Assembly: GCF_000217815.1 (NCBI RefSeq)
Contig: NC_015707.1
Coordinates: 186,001-250,000, forward strand
Length of the DNA: 64,000 bases
Source: Pseudothermotoga thermarum DSM 5069
Lineage (GTDB): Bacteria > Thermotogota > Thermotogae > Thermotogales > DSM-5069
Direction: 5' to 3'
The position numbers were made by a program, and so were the translations under genes. The notes beneath the pieces were generated by a model. It worked only from the letters and a program-made list of their open reading frames with translations. It did not search any database and had not been told where the DNA came from. Positions 9,708-20,399 of this stretch are shown one piece after another; the stretch's first letter is position 1; each line of letters starts with the position of its first letter.

Positions 9708-10970
9708 TCACATTATTAGCCCTGGTACAAAAAGAGGAAGGTAAACCACCAGCAAGAAGACCAGTATAAGCCCAAACAGATACGGCACAACCGATTTTGA
9801 GATTTTTTCCATGGATAAACCAGTTATGGAAGTAGCGACGTATAAGTTTATAGCCACAGGAGGCGTTACCATGCCGATTGCAAATCCTACCGTTTCAATA
9901 ATTCCAAAGTGAATCAAATTGACACCACATTGCTTAACAACTGGCAAAAAAACCGGTGTCAGTATCAATATAGCAGAAGCTGTTTCCATGAAAACTCCGG
10001 CAATTAAAATGATCACGGCGATGAGAAGCATTATCACATACCGATTGTCTGACAAAGACAAAATGGCATTCGCAATAGTCGAAGGAATGTTCCAATTTGC
10101 CAGCACCCATCCGAAAACACCGGCTACGGCTATCAGAAACATAACTATCGACATCGTCATCGCTGATCTTATTATCAGTTTGATCAGCTCTTTCGGTTTC
10201 ATCGTTCTGTAAACAAAAAGAATCAAGATAAGCGTGTAATCAACGGCTACAACTGCCGCTTCAGAAGGCGTGAAGAACCCCGAAAAAATTCCACCGAGAA
10301 TGATTATCGGTGCAAGAAGACCAAAGAAGGCTTTCTTGAAAGTTAACCAGATGTTTTTTAAAGAAAAAGCCTTACCTTTGGGATAGTTCCTCTTATGAGC
10401 TTCTCTCAGTGCAATGAAAATCAGTATCAAACCCATTCCGACACCTGGCAAAAATCCGTTCAGAAAAAGCTTTGCAACTGATTCGTTCGCGACAACAGCG
10501 TACAAAACCATGGGAACTGATGGAGGTATGACAACTCCTATCGTTCCGGCTGCGGCTGTCAATGCGGCGGAGGAAGCAGTATCATATCCTCTTTTTTTCA
10601 ATTCAGGAATCAAAGATGTACCCACGGCAGCGGTGGTTGCAGCTCCAGAACCTGAGATAGCTGCTATGAACATCGATGAAAAAACGGCTGCTACAGAAAG
10701 GCCACCTTTAAGAAATCCAAACACGGAATCGGCAAGTTCAATCAACCTTTCGGATATTTTTCCCTGCGAAAGCAGATCCCCTACAAGTATGAAAAAAGGA
10801 ACGGCAATCAAGGGAAAACTGTCTGTTGCAGCAAACATTCTTTGAGCAACTATCGCGATAGGTACACCATTCTTTAACAGAACAAAAAGAGCAGAAAGTC
10901 CGATAGCCACTGCTACTGGTAAACCAATAAAAAGGAACACAAAGAGCAATGCAAACAATATCCATGCCAC
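9708..10970 (-). CDS. dctM: TRAP transporter large permease (DctM)
   Basis: The 12-TM subunit of a tripartite ATP-independent periplasmic transporter, 420 residues, which drives uptake of organic acids with Na+ or H+. Typical stretches are FLFIGLPVAVAIGLSALF at the N-terminus, GDLLSQGKISERLIELADSV, ISGSGAATTAAVGTSLIPEL, GVVIPPSVPMVLYAVV, MVTPPVAINLYVATSITG and the repeated hairpin layout of two six-TM halves. GTG start at 10970, seven bases after AAGGGGGC, two bases downstream of the dctQ stop. Last gene of the long operon that also makes 2-oxoglutarate and branched-chain amino acids. The downstream 9490-9707 gap shows no clear terminator. Confidence 0.93.
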   Translation of the reverse strand: MAWILFALLFVFLFIGLPVAVAIGLSALFVLLKNGVPIAIVAQRMFAATDSFPLIAVPFFILVGDLLSQGKISERLIELADSVFGFLKGGLSVAAVFSSMFIAAISGSGAATTAAVGTSLIPELKKRGYDTASSAALTAAAGTIGVVIPPSVPMVLYAVVANESVAKLFLNGFLPGVGMGLILIFIALREAHKRNYPKGKAFSLKNIWLTFKKAFFGLLAPIIILGGIFSGFFTPSEAAVVAVDYTLILILFVYRTMKPKELIKLIIRSAMTMSIVMFLIAVAGVFGWVLANWNIPSTIANAILSLSDNRYVIMLLIAVIILIAGVFMETASAILILTPVFLPVVKQCGVNLIHFGIIETVGFAIGMVTPPVAINLYVATSITGLSMEKISKSVVPYLFGLILVFLLVVYLPLFVPGLIM

Positions 10971-10972
10971 AA

Positions 10973-11467
10973 TTATTGCCCCCTTAGATCCTTTTTTGAC
11001 AAATTCTCAAGTAAAAGTGAAACACTGTGAATTAGCATCACCGAAAAACTTATTGGAAGTGCTAAATAAACAAATCGCATTGGTAGTTTGAGAGCTGGGG
11101 AAATTTGAAATATTTGAAGAGATATCAATTTGAAGGCAGCAAGAAACGAGGCAGCAAAAAAGAACATACAAAGCAAAATACCAACAATCAAAAGAGTTTT
11201 TCTTGTCAGTTTAGAAGATTTTTCCAGCAAAAATTGCACAGAAGTATGCATACCTCGTTTGTAAGCCATAGTAGCGCCAAGAAAAGAAGCCCAAACCAAA
11301 AGATACCTGGATAACTCTTCTGTTCCAACGATAGCTCGGAAAAAGACCCTTGATATTATTTGCAAAGTAACTATAACAATCATACCAACGATGCAAGTAA
11401 AAACTATACCACCGATCACTTTATCCAAAATATCACTGAGCGTTTTAAATAACTTGGAAAAACTCAC
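10973..11467 (-). CDS. dctQ: TRAP transporter small permease (DctQ)
   Basis: The 164-residue, four-TM partner of DctM. Membrane segments lie at about 18-38, 52-68, 88-110 and 130-150. The family pattern is recognisable in QIISRVFFRAIVGTEELSRY, where the conserved WxEE-type motif is reduced to TEELSRYLLVWASFLGA, and in AYKRGMHTSVQFL. GTG start at 11467 behind GAGGAGA. It is separated from dctP by 74 bases that contain a stable hairpin, and from dctM by two bases. Confidence 0.88.
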   Translation of the reverse strand: MSFSKLFKTLSDILDKVIGGIVFTCIVGMIVIVTLQIISRVFFRAIVGTEELSRYLLVWASFLGATMAYKRGMHTSVQFLLEKSSKLTRKTLLIVGILLCMFFFAASFLAAFKLISLQIFQISPALKLPMRFVYLALPISFSVMLIHSVSLLLENLSKKDLRGQ

Positions 11468-11496
11468 AGCTATCTCTCCTCTTTATGTTGTGATGA

Positions 11497-11519
11497 GGCT
11501 AACCCTTGCAGGATTAGCC
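11497..11519 (-). promoter_or_regulatory. intercistronic hairpin between dctP and dctQ
   Basis: Arms GGCTAA and TTAGCC are perfect, followed by a mismatch and two more G-C pairs around a five-base loop TGCAA. It has no U-run, so it does not look like a terminator. Such hairpins after an abundant binding-protein gene commonly protect the upstream message and set a higher level of the binding protein than of the membrane subunits; that role is inferred here. Confidence 0.5.
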
Positions 11520-11541
11520 CCAAAATTCAAGCAGAGATGCT

Positions 11542-12537
11542 TTACTTATTACTGCGAAGTTCCTCCAACTGTTTTTGAATTTCTTTCAGATATTTTCCAA
11601 ATCTTGCACTGTATTTATCGTAAACAGATTTCACGGCTTCTCTAAAGGCGTTGAGGTCTGGTTGAGTAACCTGCATACCAAAATCTATTAGTTCTTTCAA
11701 AAGTCTTTCTTCGTTTTCACCGTTGACTTTTCTCGCATATTCAGCAGCTTGTTGCGCGCACTCTTCGAAAATCTTTTGTATGTCGGATGGTAAACTCTTG
11801 AAGACCTTCAAACTCATGATAATGAGCGCTGGAGCATAAGTATGTCTTGTTAGAGACAGGTATTTTTGAGTCTCATACAATTTGAAAGAGTGTATAACAA
11901 CAATTGGATTCTCCTGACCATCTATTGTTCCCTGCTGCAATGCTGTAAGTGCCTCAGTCCATGCCATTGGAATCACGTTGGCTCCTAAGGCTTTGAAAGT
12001 ATCAATATAAACAGGATTTTCCATAACGCGTATCTTAAGCCCTTTCAAATCTGCCGGAGTCCTAACAGGGCGTTTGGAGTTTGTGATATTTCTAAAACCT
12101 CTTTCTGCATAGGCTAAACCTTTCAAATTGACTTTTTCAAGCGATTTTAATAGGTCCTTGCCAACTGGACCATCTAAGACTGCATAAGCTTCCTGCGCAT
12201 TCGCAAACAAGAATGGCAATTCGAAAACTGCGATTTCGGGCAAAAAGTTCGCCACAGGTCCATTTGTTATGACTCCCATGTCGATTGTTCCAAGCTGCAT
12301 TCCTTCAAGAAGGGTCCTTTCGTCTCCCAAAACTGCATTGGGATATATATCAATCTGGACTCGACCATTTGTCCTCTCCTCAACAAGCTCTTTGAACTTG
12401 ACTGCTGCTACGTGGAAAATATCCTTTTCGTTGACAACATGTGCAAGGCGAAGCTTAATTTCTGAAACAGAAGCAAACAAAGCTGATGAAACGAACAAAA
12501 GGCAAGCGGTTAAGAGCACAAACAAAACTTTTCTCAC
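11542..12537 (-). CDS. dctP: TRAP transporter substrate-binding protein (DctP)
   Basis: Extracytoplasmic solute receptor, 331 residues, with a Sec signal peptide (about 1-22, cut near ALFA-SVSEI). The mature part starts IKLRLAHVVNEKDIFH. The carboxylate-binding arginine region is LKGLKIRVMENPVYIDTF, followed by TALQQGTIDGQENPIVV and the latch helix; this is the classical DctP family that binds monocarboxylates, dicarboxylates or 2-oxo acids. GTG start at 12537 after GGGAGGT. It begins 27 bases after ilvD, so it should be expressed with the amino acid genes. That context makes a 2-oxo acid or related intermediate a reasonable ligand guess, but the sequence alone cannot settle it. Confidence 0.92.
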   Translation of the reverse strand: MRKVLFVLLTACLLFVSSALFASVSEIKLRLAHVVNEKDIFHVAAVKFKELVEERTNGRVQIDIYPNAVLGDERTLLEGMQLGTIDMGVITNGPVANFLPEIAVFELPFLFANAQEAYAVLDGPVGKDLLKSLEKVNLKGLAYAERGFRNITNSKRPVRTPADLKGLKIRVMENPVYIDTFKALGANVIPMAWTEALTALQQGTIDGQENPIVVIHSFKLYETQKYLSLTRHTYAPALIIMSLKVFKSLPSDIQKIFEECAQQAAEYARKVNGENEERLLKELIDFGMQVTQPDLNAFREAVKSVYDKYSARFGKYLKEIQKQLEELRSNK

Positions 12538-12564
12538 TTTACATACCTCCCAATAATGGTATTT

Positions 12565-14229
12565 TTACCCTTCAAGTACAGCTCCTTTACTTGCAGATGT
12601 AACTAACTTGCTGTAACGCGCCAGGTATGTGCCTTCTGGAGCCTTCGGTTGCGGTTTTTTCCATTTTGAAAGGCGGTCTTTGATTTCTTGCTCGCTAAGC
12701 TTCACATTCAAAGTTCGATTGATTAAATCTATTTCTATGATATCACCGTCTTTCAAAATTGCTATCGGTCCCCCCTCTGCAGCTTCAGGAGAAATGTGTC
12801 CTATACAGGGACCTCTTGTGCCACCTGAAAATCTTCCATCTGTCAAAAGTGCAACAGATTTATCAAGACCCATTCCAACTATCGCTGACGTTGGGCTTAG
12901 CATTTCTCTCATCCCAGGACCACCTTTTGGACCTTCGTATCGAATCACAACTACATCTCCCTTTTGGATCTTCCCATTCATTATTGCTGCGAAAGCTTCC
13001 TCTTCAGAATCGAAAACCTTTGCTGGGCCAGTATGACGCATCATTTCTTCACTCACCGCTGAAATCTTAACTACAGCACCTTCTGGCGCCAGATTTCCTC
13101 TCAAAATAGCTATTCCACCTTCTGGACTATAAGGATTGTCCAACGGTCGAATAACTGAATAGTCCAAAACTTTTGCATTTGAGATATTCTCTCCAAGAGT
13201 TTTTCCAGTTACAGTTAAAGTCGTCGGATCAATTAGCCATGCTTTTGCAAGCATATTCAAAATAGCAGAAATTCCACCAGCTCTATCCAGATCTTCTATA
13301 GCGTAAGGTCCTGCTGGACTAAGTCTTACAATGTTTGGCACCTTCCGGCTTATCCTATCAAATTCGTCCAGTTCAAGCTTTACACCAGCGGAGTGTGCTA
13401 TTGCCATAAGATGTAATACACTGTTTGTCGAGCCACCTAGAGCCATATCAAGAGCTATTGCATTTCTGAAAGCATTTAGCGTTAGGATATCCCTTGGTCT
13501 TATGTTTCGCTTGACAAGCTCTACTATTTGCATACCAGCGAGCTTTGCAAGTTGTTTTCTTCTTCCATAAGGTGCAGGTATTGTCCCATTTCCAGGAAGC
13601 GCTATTCCCAAAGCTTCTGCCAAGCAGTTCATGGTGTTGGCAGTGAACATCCCCGCACAACTTCCACAAGTTGGACAGGCAAGTAGTTCCATCTCCATCA
13701 GTTCTTCTTCGCTTATCTTTCCACTTTTGTAAGCACCAACAGCTTCAAAAACACTTATAAGATCAACCTTCCTTCCTCTGTAATTTCCAGCCAGCATAGG
13801 ACCTCCACTTACATAAATCGCAGGTATATTGAGTCTAGCAGCAGCCATTAGCATTCCTGGAACTATTTTGTCGCAGTTTCCTATCAAAACCATCCCATCA
13901 AACTTGTGAGCCATGACCATCGCTTCAATGCTATCTGCTATTAGTTCTCTGCTTGCCAAGGGATATTTCATACCACTATGGTTCATGGCTATTCCATCGC
14001 ATATACCTATGACAGGGAATTCAATTGGAACACCCCCGGCCGCGCTAATACCAAGTTTTACTGCTTGTGCAATGTCTCTAAGGTGAATATGCCCCGGTAT
14101 AATCTCGTTATAAGCATTGACCACAGCTATAAGAGGCTTCTTCAAATCTTCGGGTAAATAACCCATAGCGTAAAACAAAGATCTGTGAGGAGCTCTTTCA
14201 ATACCTTGCGTAACTTCATGGCTATTCAC
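12565..14229 (-). CDS. ilvD: dihydroxy-acid dehydratase
   Basis: Fe-S enzyme that dehydrates dihydroxyisovalerate and dihydroxymethylvalerate to the 2-oxo acids for valine, leucine and isoleucine. The 554 residues match the family length. Cluster ligands are in [11 protein letters not shown] and [18 protein letters not shown]. Other markers are [29 protein letters not shown] and [25 protein letters not shown] start at 14229, seven bases after AGAGGGGGT. It lies between ilvC (37 bases upstream) and dctP (27 bases downstream). Confidence 0.97.
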   Translation of the reverse strand: MNSHEVTQGIERAPHRSLFYAMGYLPEDLKKPLIAVVNAYNEIIPGHIHLRDIAQAVKLGISAAGGVPIEFPVIGICDGIAMNHSGMKYPLASRELIADSIEAMVMAHKFDGMVLIGNCDKIVPGMLMAAARLNIPAIYVSGGPMLAGNYRGRKVDLISVFEAVGAYKSGKISEEELMEMELLACPTCGSCAGMFTANTMNCLAEALGIALPGNGTIPAPYGRRKQLAKLAGMQIVELVKRNIRPRDILTLNAFRNAIALDMALGGSTNSVLHLMAIAHSAGVKLELDEFDRISRKVPNIVRLSPAGPYAIEDLDRAGGISAILNMLAKAWLIDPTTLTVTGKTLGENISNAKVLDYSVIRPLDNPYSPEGGIAILRGNLAPEGAVVKISAVSEEMMRHTGPAKVFDSEEEAFAAIMNGKIQKGDVVVIRYEGPKGGPGMREMLSPTSAIVGMGLDKSVALLTDGRFSGGTRGPCIGHISPEAAEGGPIAILKDGDIIEIDLINRTLNVKLSEQEIKDRLSKWKKPQPKAPEGTYLARYSKLVTSASKGAVLEG

Positions 14230-14266
14230 TGGTTCTACCCCCTCTTAAATTCTCGAATGGTATTTG

Positions 14267-15767
<1,501 letters not shown>

Positions 15768-15800
15768 TTTAATTCACCTTCCTTGAAAAACAAAAATCTT

Positions 15801-17435
15801 CTACAGCCAAATATTTGGTCTTGAAGGAATCGAAGGTTCGTCAGGATCAACAATTACTTCCAACAAAAACGGCGCTTTTAGGTTTTTCATCTTTTCAACG
15901 GCAAGCTTGATTTCATCTTTTTTGGTGATACGCTGTGCTTCAATTCCATAGGCTTTTGCCAGAATTGTAAAATCCGGATTGGCATCGAGAATGGTGGCGC
16001 TAAAACGTGCGTTGCATCTTTGTTTTTGAAGCTCGTAAACCATCCCAAGTCGTGAATTGTTGAATAGCACTATTTTTATTGGTAATTGTTCTCTTTTTAT
16101 AGTTGCAAGTTCCTGGAAAAGCATTTGGAAACTGCCATCACTTGTTATGGCTATGACTTCTTTATCTGGCCTACCGAATTTCGCACCAATTGCAGCTGGA
16201 ACCCCAAATCCCATCGTTCCAAGACCACCGGAGGTGATGAAAGTTCCTGGTTCCTTTATGTAGACGTTGTGAGCAGCCCAAATTTGGTGTTGTCCAACGT
16301 CTGTTGTAATTATGTAGTCACCGTTGTAAACTCTTGAAATTTCCTTCAAGACGTCTTGTGGATGAAGTTTTTCATCTTGAAAAACATAGTCTTTGATTGC
16401 AAATTCCTCCGCCCAGAAATGGTTTCGTTTGGCCGAAATCTTCTTGTTCATTTCAGCAAGGACTATTTTGGCATCCCCAACTATTCCAATTTCGCTTTCA
16501 ACGTTTTTGTCTATTTCTGCTGGATCTATATCTATATGAACAATCCTTGTTTCGTCGCTTATCTTCATACCCACCAAAGTTCTATCGCTGAATCTTGCTC
16601 CAACTATGACAAGCAAATCGGCTTGTTTCAAAGCCATGTTGGCTTCGTTGTGTCCAAACAGTCCCACTATTCCAAGGTAGTAGGGATGATTTGTCGGTAT
16701 GGCACCGACACCCATCAGCGTACAAACCACAGGAATCTTTAGCCTTTCAATCAGCGTTAAAAGCTCGTCTGAAGCTTTGGCCCAAATCACGCCTCCACCG
16801 GCACAGATAATGGGCTTTTTGGCAGATTCTATTGCTTCAACGCACTTTTCTATTAAATGTTTGTCTGGTTCTTTATGTGGTTTGTATCCTCGAATATTTA
16901 TTTTTTCTGGAAATTCAAATTCAATTTGCTCTAGTTGAACATCCACCGGAACATCTATAAGCACTGGCCCGCGTCTTCCTGTGGAAGCGATGTAGAAAGC
17001 TTCTCTCAAAATTCTGATTATGCTGTTTGGATCTTTAACTAGATAGCTATGCTTGGTGAATGGCAGTGTTGCTCCAACGATGTCTACCTCTTGAAATGAA
17101 TCTTTGCCGATCAAACTCCTTTTCACCTGACCAGTTATGACAACTAGTGGAACAGAATCCATGTATGCAGTTGCTATACCAGTTATAAGGTTGGTTGCAC
17201 CTGGTCCAGATGTTGCGGCACAAACACCTACCTTACCGGTTACGCGTGCGTAGCCATTGGCTTCATGCGCTGCAGCTTGTTCTTGCCGTACCAAAACGTG
17301 TTTTATGCCAGAATCGCACAAAGCATCGTAGAAGGGATAAATCGCCCCACCGGGTAGGCCAAAAATTATTTCTACACCTTCTCTTTTAAGAACTTCCACC
17401 ATCGCTTGAGCAACGGTTAATTTCCTTTTCCCCAT
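15801..17435 (-). CDS. ilvB: acetolactate synthase large (catalytic) subunit
   Basis: Thiamine diphosphate and FAD enzyme that joins two pyruvates, or pyruvate and 2-oxobutyrate. The 544-residue chain has the catalytic-glutamate segment LVRQEQAAAHEANGYARVTG, the pyrimidine-binding half SGPGATNLITGIATAYMDSV, and the pyrophosphate motif that here begins SDGSFQMLFQELATI and ends VLFNNSRLGMV. The usual GDG is SDG, as in many ALS enzymes. The length is slightly short of the common 560-590 residues but all three domains are present. ATG at 17435 follows GGAGTG. Confidence 0.96.
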   Translation of the reverse strand: MGKRKLTVAQAMVEVLKREGVEIIFGLPGGAIYPFYDALCDSGIKHVLVRQEQAAAHEANGYARVTGKVGVCAATSGPGATNLITGIATAYMDSVPLVVITGQVKRSLIGKDSFQEVDIVGATLPFTKHSYLVKDPNSIIRILREAFYIASTGRRGPVLIDVPVDVQLEQIEFEFPEKINIRGYKPHKEPDKHLIEKCVEAIESAKKPIICAGGGVIWAKASDELLTLIERLKIPVVCTLMGVGAIPTNHPYYLGIVGLFGHNEANMALKQADLLVIVGARFSDRTLVGMKISDETRIVHIDIDPAEIDKNVESEIGIVGDAKIVLAEMNKKISAKRNHFWAEEFAIKDYVFQDEKLHPQDVLKEISRVYNGDYIITTDVGQHQIWAAHNVYIKEPGTFITSGGLGTMGFGVPAAIGAKFGRPDKEVIAITSDGSFQMLFQELATIKREQLPIKIVLFNNSRLGMVYELQKQRCNARFSATILDANPDFTILAKAYGIEAQRITKKDEIKLAVEKMKNLKAPFLLEVIVDPDEPSIPSRPNIWL

Positions 17436-17455
17436 ATTACCACTCCAAAACTTTT

Positions 17456-18460
17456 TTAAAATTCTTTCAATTTTTCAATCACATTTTCGCAGAATTGCTC
17501 AGTTGTAGCAGTTCCACCTAAATCTGGTGTCAAGTTCTTTCCTTCTTGCAAAACTTCCAAAACGGCTTTTTCAATTCTTTTTGCTTTTTCGACTTCTCCG
17601 ATGTATTTCAACATCATGACTGCGGAAAGTATCATTGCAGTTGGATTTGCAATTCCTTTTCCAGCGATATCCGGTGCGCTGCCGTGAACTGCTTCGAATA
17701 CAGCTACGCTATCTCCTATGTTTGCACTGGGGGCCAAACCTAATCCTCCAACTAAACCGGCACACAGGTCGGAAATGATATCACCATAAAGGTTGGGACA
17801 AAGTATTACATCGTATCTTTCTGGATTTTTCACAAGTTGCATGCACATGTTATCCACAATGACTTCTTCGTAGGCTATCTCAGGATACTCCTTTGCGACA
17901 TTCCGTACACATTCCAGGAAAAGGCCATCGGAAAGTTTCATTATATTTGCTTTATGAACAACTGTGACTTTTTTTCTGCCTTCTTTTTTGGCAAAATCAA
18001 AGGCAAATCTTGCAATCCTCGTTGATGCCTCGGTAGTTATGAGTTTTATACTTATCGCAGCGATATTCCCTATCTTTTGCTCAAGACCTACGTACAAATC
18101 CTCTGTATTTTCTCTTATCACCACAAGATCTACATTCTCATATCTTGTTTTGACTCCATTGATGGATTTGACAGGCCGAAGATTGGCAAAAAGTCCAAGT
18201 TCTTGCCTTAAAGTTACGTTAACGCTTCTATGACCTGATCCAATTGGTGTTTCAGTTGGGCCTTTTAAGCACACACCGTTCTTTTTTATCAATGCTATAA
18301 CTTCATCCGATAAAACCGGTTTCCCTTTTTGTAAAGCGGAAATGCCAGCTTCCACCACTTCCCATTCTATTTGTGCACCGCTTGCTTCGATAACGCGTAT
18401 CGCTGCATTGACAACTTCAGGACCAATACCATCACCTGGAATGAGGGTTACTCTTTTCAT
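17456..18460 (-). CDS. icd: isocitrate dehydrogenase, NAD-type
   Basis: Beta-decarboxylating dehydrogenase of 334 residues that gives 2-oxoglutarate. The substrate loop PIGSGHRSVNVTLRQELG carries the Ser and Asn used by isocitrate dehydrogenases rather than the leucine-rich loop of LeuB or the RY loop of homoisocitrate dehydrogenase. The cofactor loop is HGSAPDIAGKG; Asp-Ile at this place marks NAD use, whereas NADP enzymes have Lys-Tyr. The ATG at 18460, five bases after GAGGGTG, is preferred over a TTG at 18478 that overlaps the aconitase gene. Spacing is 4 bases to the aconitase stop, so the steps citrate to 2-oxoglutarate are encoded together. Confidence 0.9.
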   Translation of the reverse strand: MKRVTLIPGDGIGPEVVNAAIRVIEASGAQIEWEVVEAGISALQKGKPVLSDEVIALIKKNGVCLKGPTETPIGSGHRSVNVTLRQELGLFANLRPVKSINGVKTRYENVDLVVIRENTEDLYVGLEQKIGNIAAISIKLITTEASTRIARFAFDFAKKEGRKKVTVVHKANIMKLSDGLFLECVRNVAKEYPEIAYEEVIVDNMCMQLVKNPERYDVILCPNLYGDIISDLCAGLVGGLGLAPSANIGDSVAVFEAVHGSAPDIAGKGIANPTAMILSAVMMLKYIGEVEKAKRIEKAVLEVLQEGKNLTPDLGGTATTEQFCENVIEKLKEF

Positions 18461-18464
18461 TTCT

Positions 18465-20393
18465 TCACCCTCTTTCAAGCTTCTTCTTTATGTAGTTGAG
18501 CAAACCGCCTTCAAATAAGAGTTCTACCTGTCTTTTGGTAAGGTCGATGTAAATGGGGATTTCAACCTGCTTAGTCAGATTTTTCACGATACCTTTGCCA
18601 CTTTTCAAAAGTTGTTTGACATTTTCTATCAACAACACATCTTCCTGTTCAATTTTTTCGTAATCGTCATGGTTTTCAAAGATGGCAGGAAGAATTCCGT
18701 AGTTGACCAAATTGTCCTTGTGTATCCTTGCAAATGATTTGGCAATGACAGCCTTTATACCCAAATAAAGCGGCACCAAAGCTGCGTGTTCTCTGCTTGA
18801 ACCTTGGCCGTAGTTTTCCCCAGCAACAATTATTCCGCCACCGGCTGCTTTTGCCCTTTTGACAAAGTCCTTATCTATGTTCACAAAACAATATTCTGAG
18901 AGAGCGGGTATGTTTGACCTTAACGGTAAAAGTTTTGCGGTTCCAGGTATTATGTCATCAGTACTGATGTTATCCGAAACCTTTATCAGAACCTGACCTT
19001 GTATCGATTCACCTATCTTGTTGGCAACGGGAATTGGTTTGATATTGGGCCCGTAAAAAACCTCAACTTTTTCATCGGTTGCAGGGGGAATGATCATATT
19101 GTCGTTGATGTAATATTGTTTTGGTTCCGCTATTTCAGGCATCTCCCCAAGTTCGCGTGGATCAGATAACACACCGTTAACTGCGGTTATTGCTGCTACT
19201 GCTGGACTTGCAAGGATTACCTGTGCATCTGGTGTTCCACATCTTCCCTTGAAATTGCGGTTGAAAGTTCTAACAGATATCGCGCCAGAACCTGGTGCTT
19301 GTCCCATACCTATGCAAGGCCCGCAGGCACATTCCAGAATACGTGCACCCGCTGAAACTATGTCAGAAAGAATTCCTGTTTGGATCATCATCATTAACAC
19401 TTGTCGCGAACCAGGCACCACTGCAAAGCTTACATCAGGATGAATTGTTTTCCCTTTCAATATCTTTGCCACCAGCGCCATGTCCTTGAAAGAAGAGTTT
19501 GTACAACTTCCAATTATCACTTGATCGACTTTTATGCCCTTAACCTCGCTTATAGGATGAACATTATCTGGGCTGTGAGGCATCGCAACTAATGGTTCCA
19601 ACTTGGAAAGATCTATCACAATTTTTTCGTCATACTGAGCATCCTCATCAGGTTCTATTCTTACGAAATCTTTTTCTCTTCCTTGTGCTTTCAAAAATTC
19701 ATAGGTAACATCATCGCTGGGAAAAATGGAGGTAGTTGCACCAAGTTCAGCTCCCATGTTGGCGATCGTTGCCCTTTCAGGTATTGAGAGGGTTTTAACA
19801 CCCTCACCGGTGTACTCGAAAATTTTTCCAACCCCACCTTTAACGGTTAATCTTCTTAAAAGTTCAAAAATAACGTCCTTCGCCGTGACCCAAGGTTTTA
19901 GTTTCCCTCTTAGCTCAACGTTTACTATTCGAGGCATTTTCAAATAATATGGATAGCCAGCCATTGCAGCCGCCACATCCAATCCTCCAGCACCTATAGC
20001 AAGGCATCCTAAACCACCAGCTGTTGGTGTGTGACTATCTGAACCTAAGAGAGTTTGACCGGGTACAGCAAACCTTTCTAAATGAACCTGGTGGCAAATG
20101 CCGTTTCCTGCCTTGGAATAATACACCCCATATTTCTTTGCAGCTGTAGCGATGAACTTGTGATCGTCAGCATTCTCAAAACCAACTTGAAGGGTATTGT
20201 GGTCTACGTAGGCGACAGATTTTTTCGTTTTCACCTTACTTATACCCATTGCTTCCAGTTGAAGATAAACCATGGTACCAGTGGCATCTTGCGTCAAAGT
20301 TTGATCTATTTTTATGGCAATTTCTTCTCCAGGTTTTAGCTCTCCTTCGACCAAATGTTCTAAAAGTATTTTTTGAGTTATGTTGTAACCCAA
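18465..20393 (-). CDS. aconitate hydratase, single-chain (Aquifex type)
   Basis: A 642-residue Fe-S hydratase. The N-terminal catalytic part holds LLGSDSHTPTAGGLGCLAIG, VIIGSCTNSSFKDM and CACGPCIGMGQAPGSG (three cluster cysteines), and the C-terminal swivel domain holds DNISTDDIIPGTA and GENYGQGSSREHAALVP. One chain with both domains and this length fits the aconitase group found in Aquifex and some anaerobes; leucine or lysine pathway enzymes of prokaryotes are normally two subunits. TTG start at 20393 behind GAGGTGA, six bases after the preceding stop. The neighbours, a citrate/homocitrate synthase-like enzyme and an NAD isocitrate dehydrogenase, support conversion of citrate. Confidence 0.88.
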   Translation of the reverse strand: MGYNITQKILLEHLVEGELKPGEEIAIKIDQTLTQDATGTMVYLQLEAMGISKVKTKKSVAYVDHNTLQVGFENADDHKFIATAAKKYGVYYSKAGNGICHQVHLERFAVPGQTLLGSDSHTPTAGGLGCLAIGAGGLDVAAAMAGYPYYLKMPRIVNVELRGKLKPWVTAKDVIFELLRRLTVKGGVGKIFEYTGEGVKTLSIPERATIANMGAELGATTSIFPSDDVTYEFLKAQGREKDFVRIEPDEDAQYDEKIVIDLSKLEPLVAMPHSPDNVHPISEVKGIKVDQVIIGSCTNSSFKDMALVAKILKGKTIHPDVSFAVVPGSRQVLMMMIQTGILSDIVSAGARILECACGPCIGMGQAPGSGAISVRTFNRNFKGRCGTPDAQVILASPAVAAITAVNGVLSDPRELGEMPEIAEPKQYYINDNMIIPPATDEKVEVFYGPNIKPIPVANKIGESIQGQVLIKVSDNISTDDIIPGTAKLLPLRSNIPALSEYCFVNIDKDFVKRAKAAGGGIIVAGENYGQGSSREHAALVPLYLGIKAVIAKSFARIHKDNLVNYGILPAIFENHDDYEKIEQEDVLLIENVKQLLKSGKGIVKNLTKQVEIPIYIDLTKRQVELLFEGGLLNYIKKKLERG

Positions 20394-20399
20394 ATTGAA

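Noticed and set aside
17456-18460. 3-isopropylmalate dehydrogenase (LeuB)
   Set aside because: The substrate loop GHRSVNVTLRQELG is of the isocitrate dehydrogenase type.
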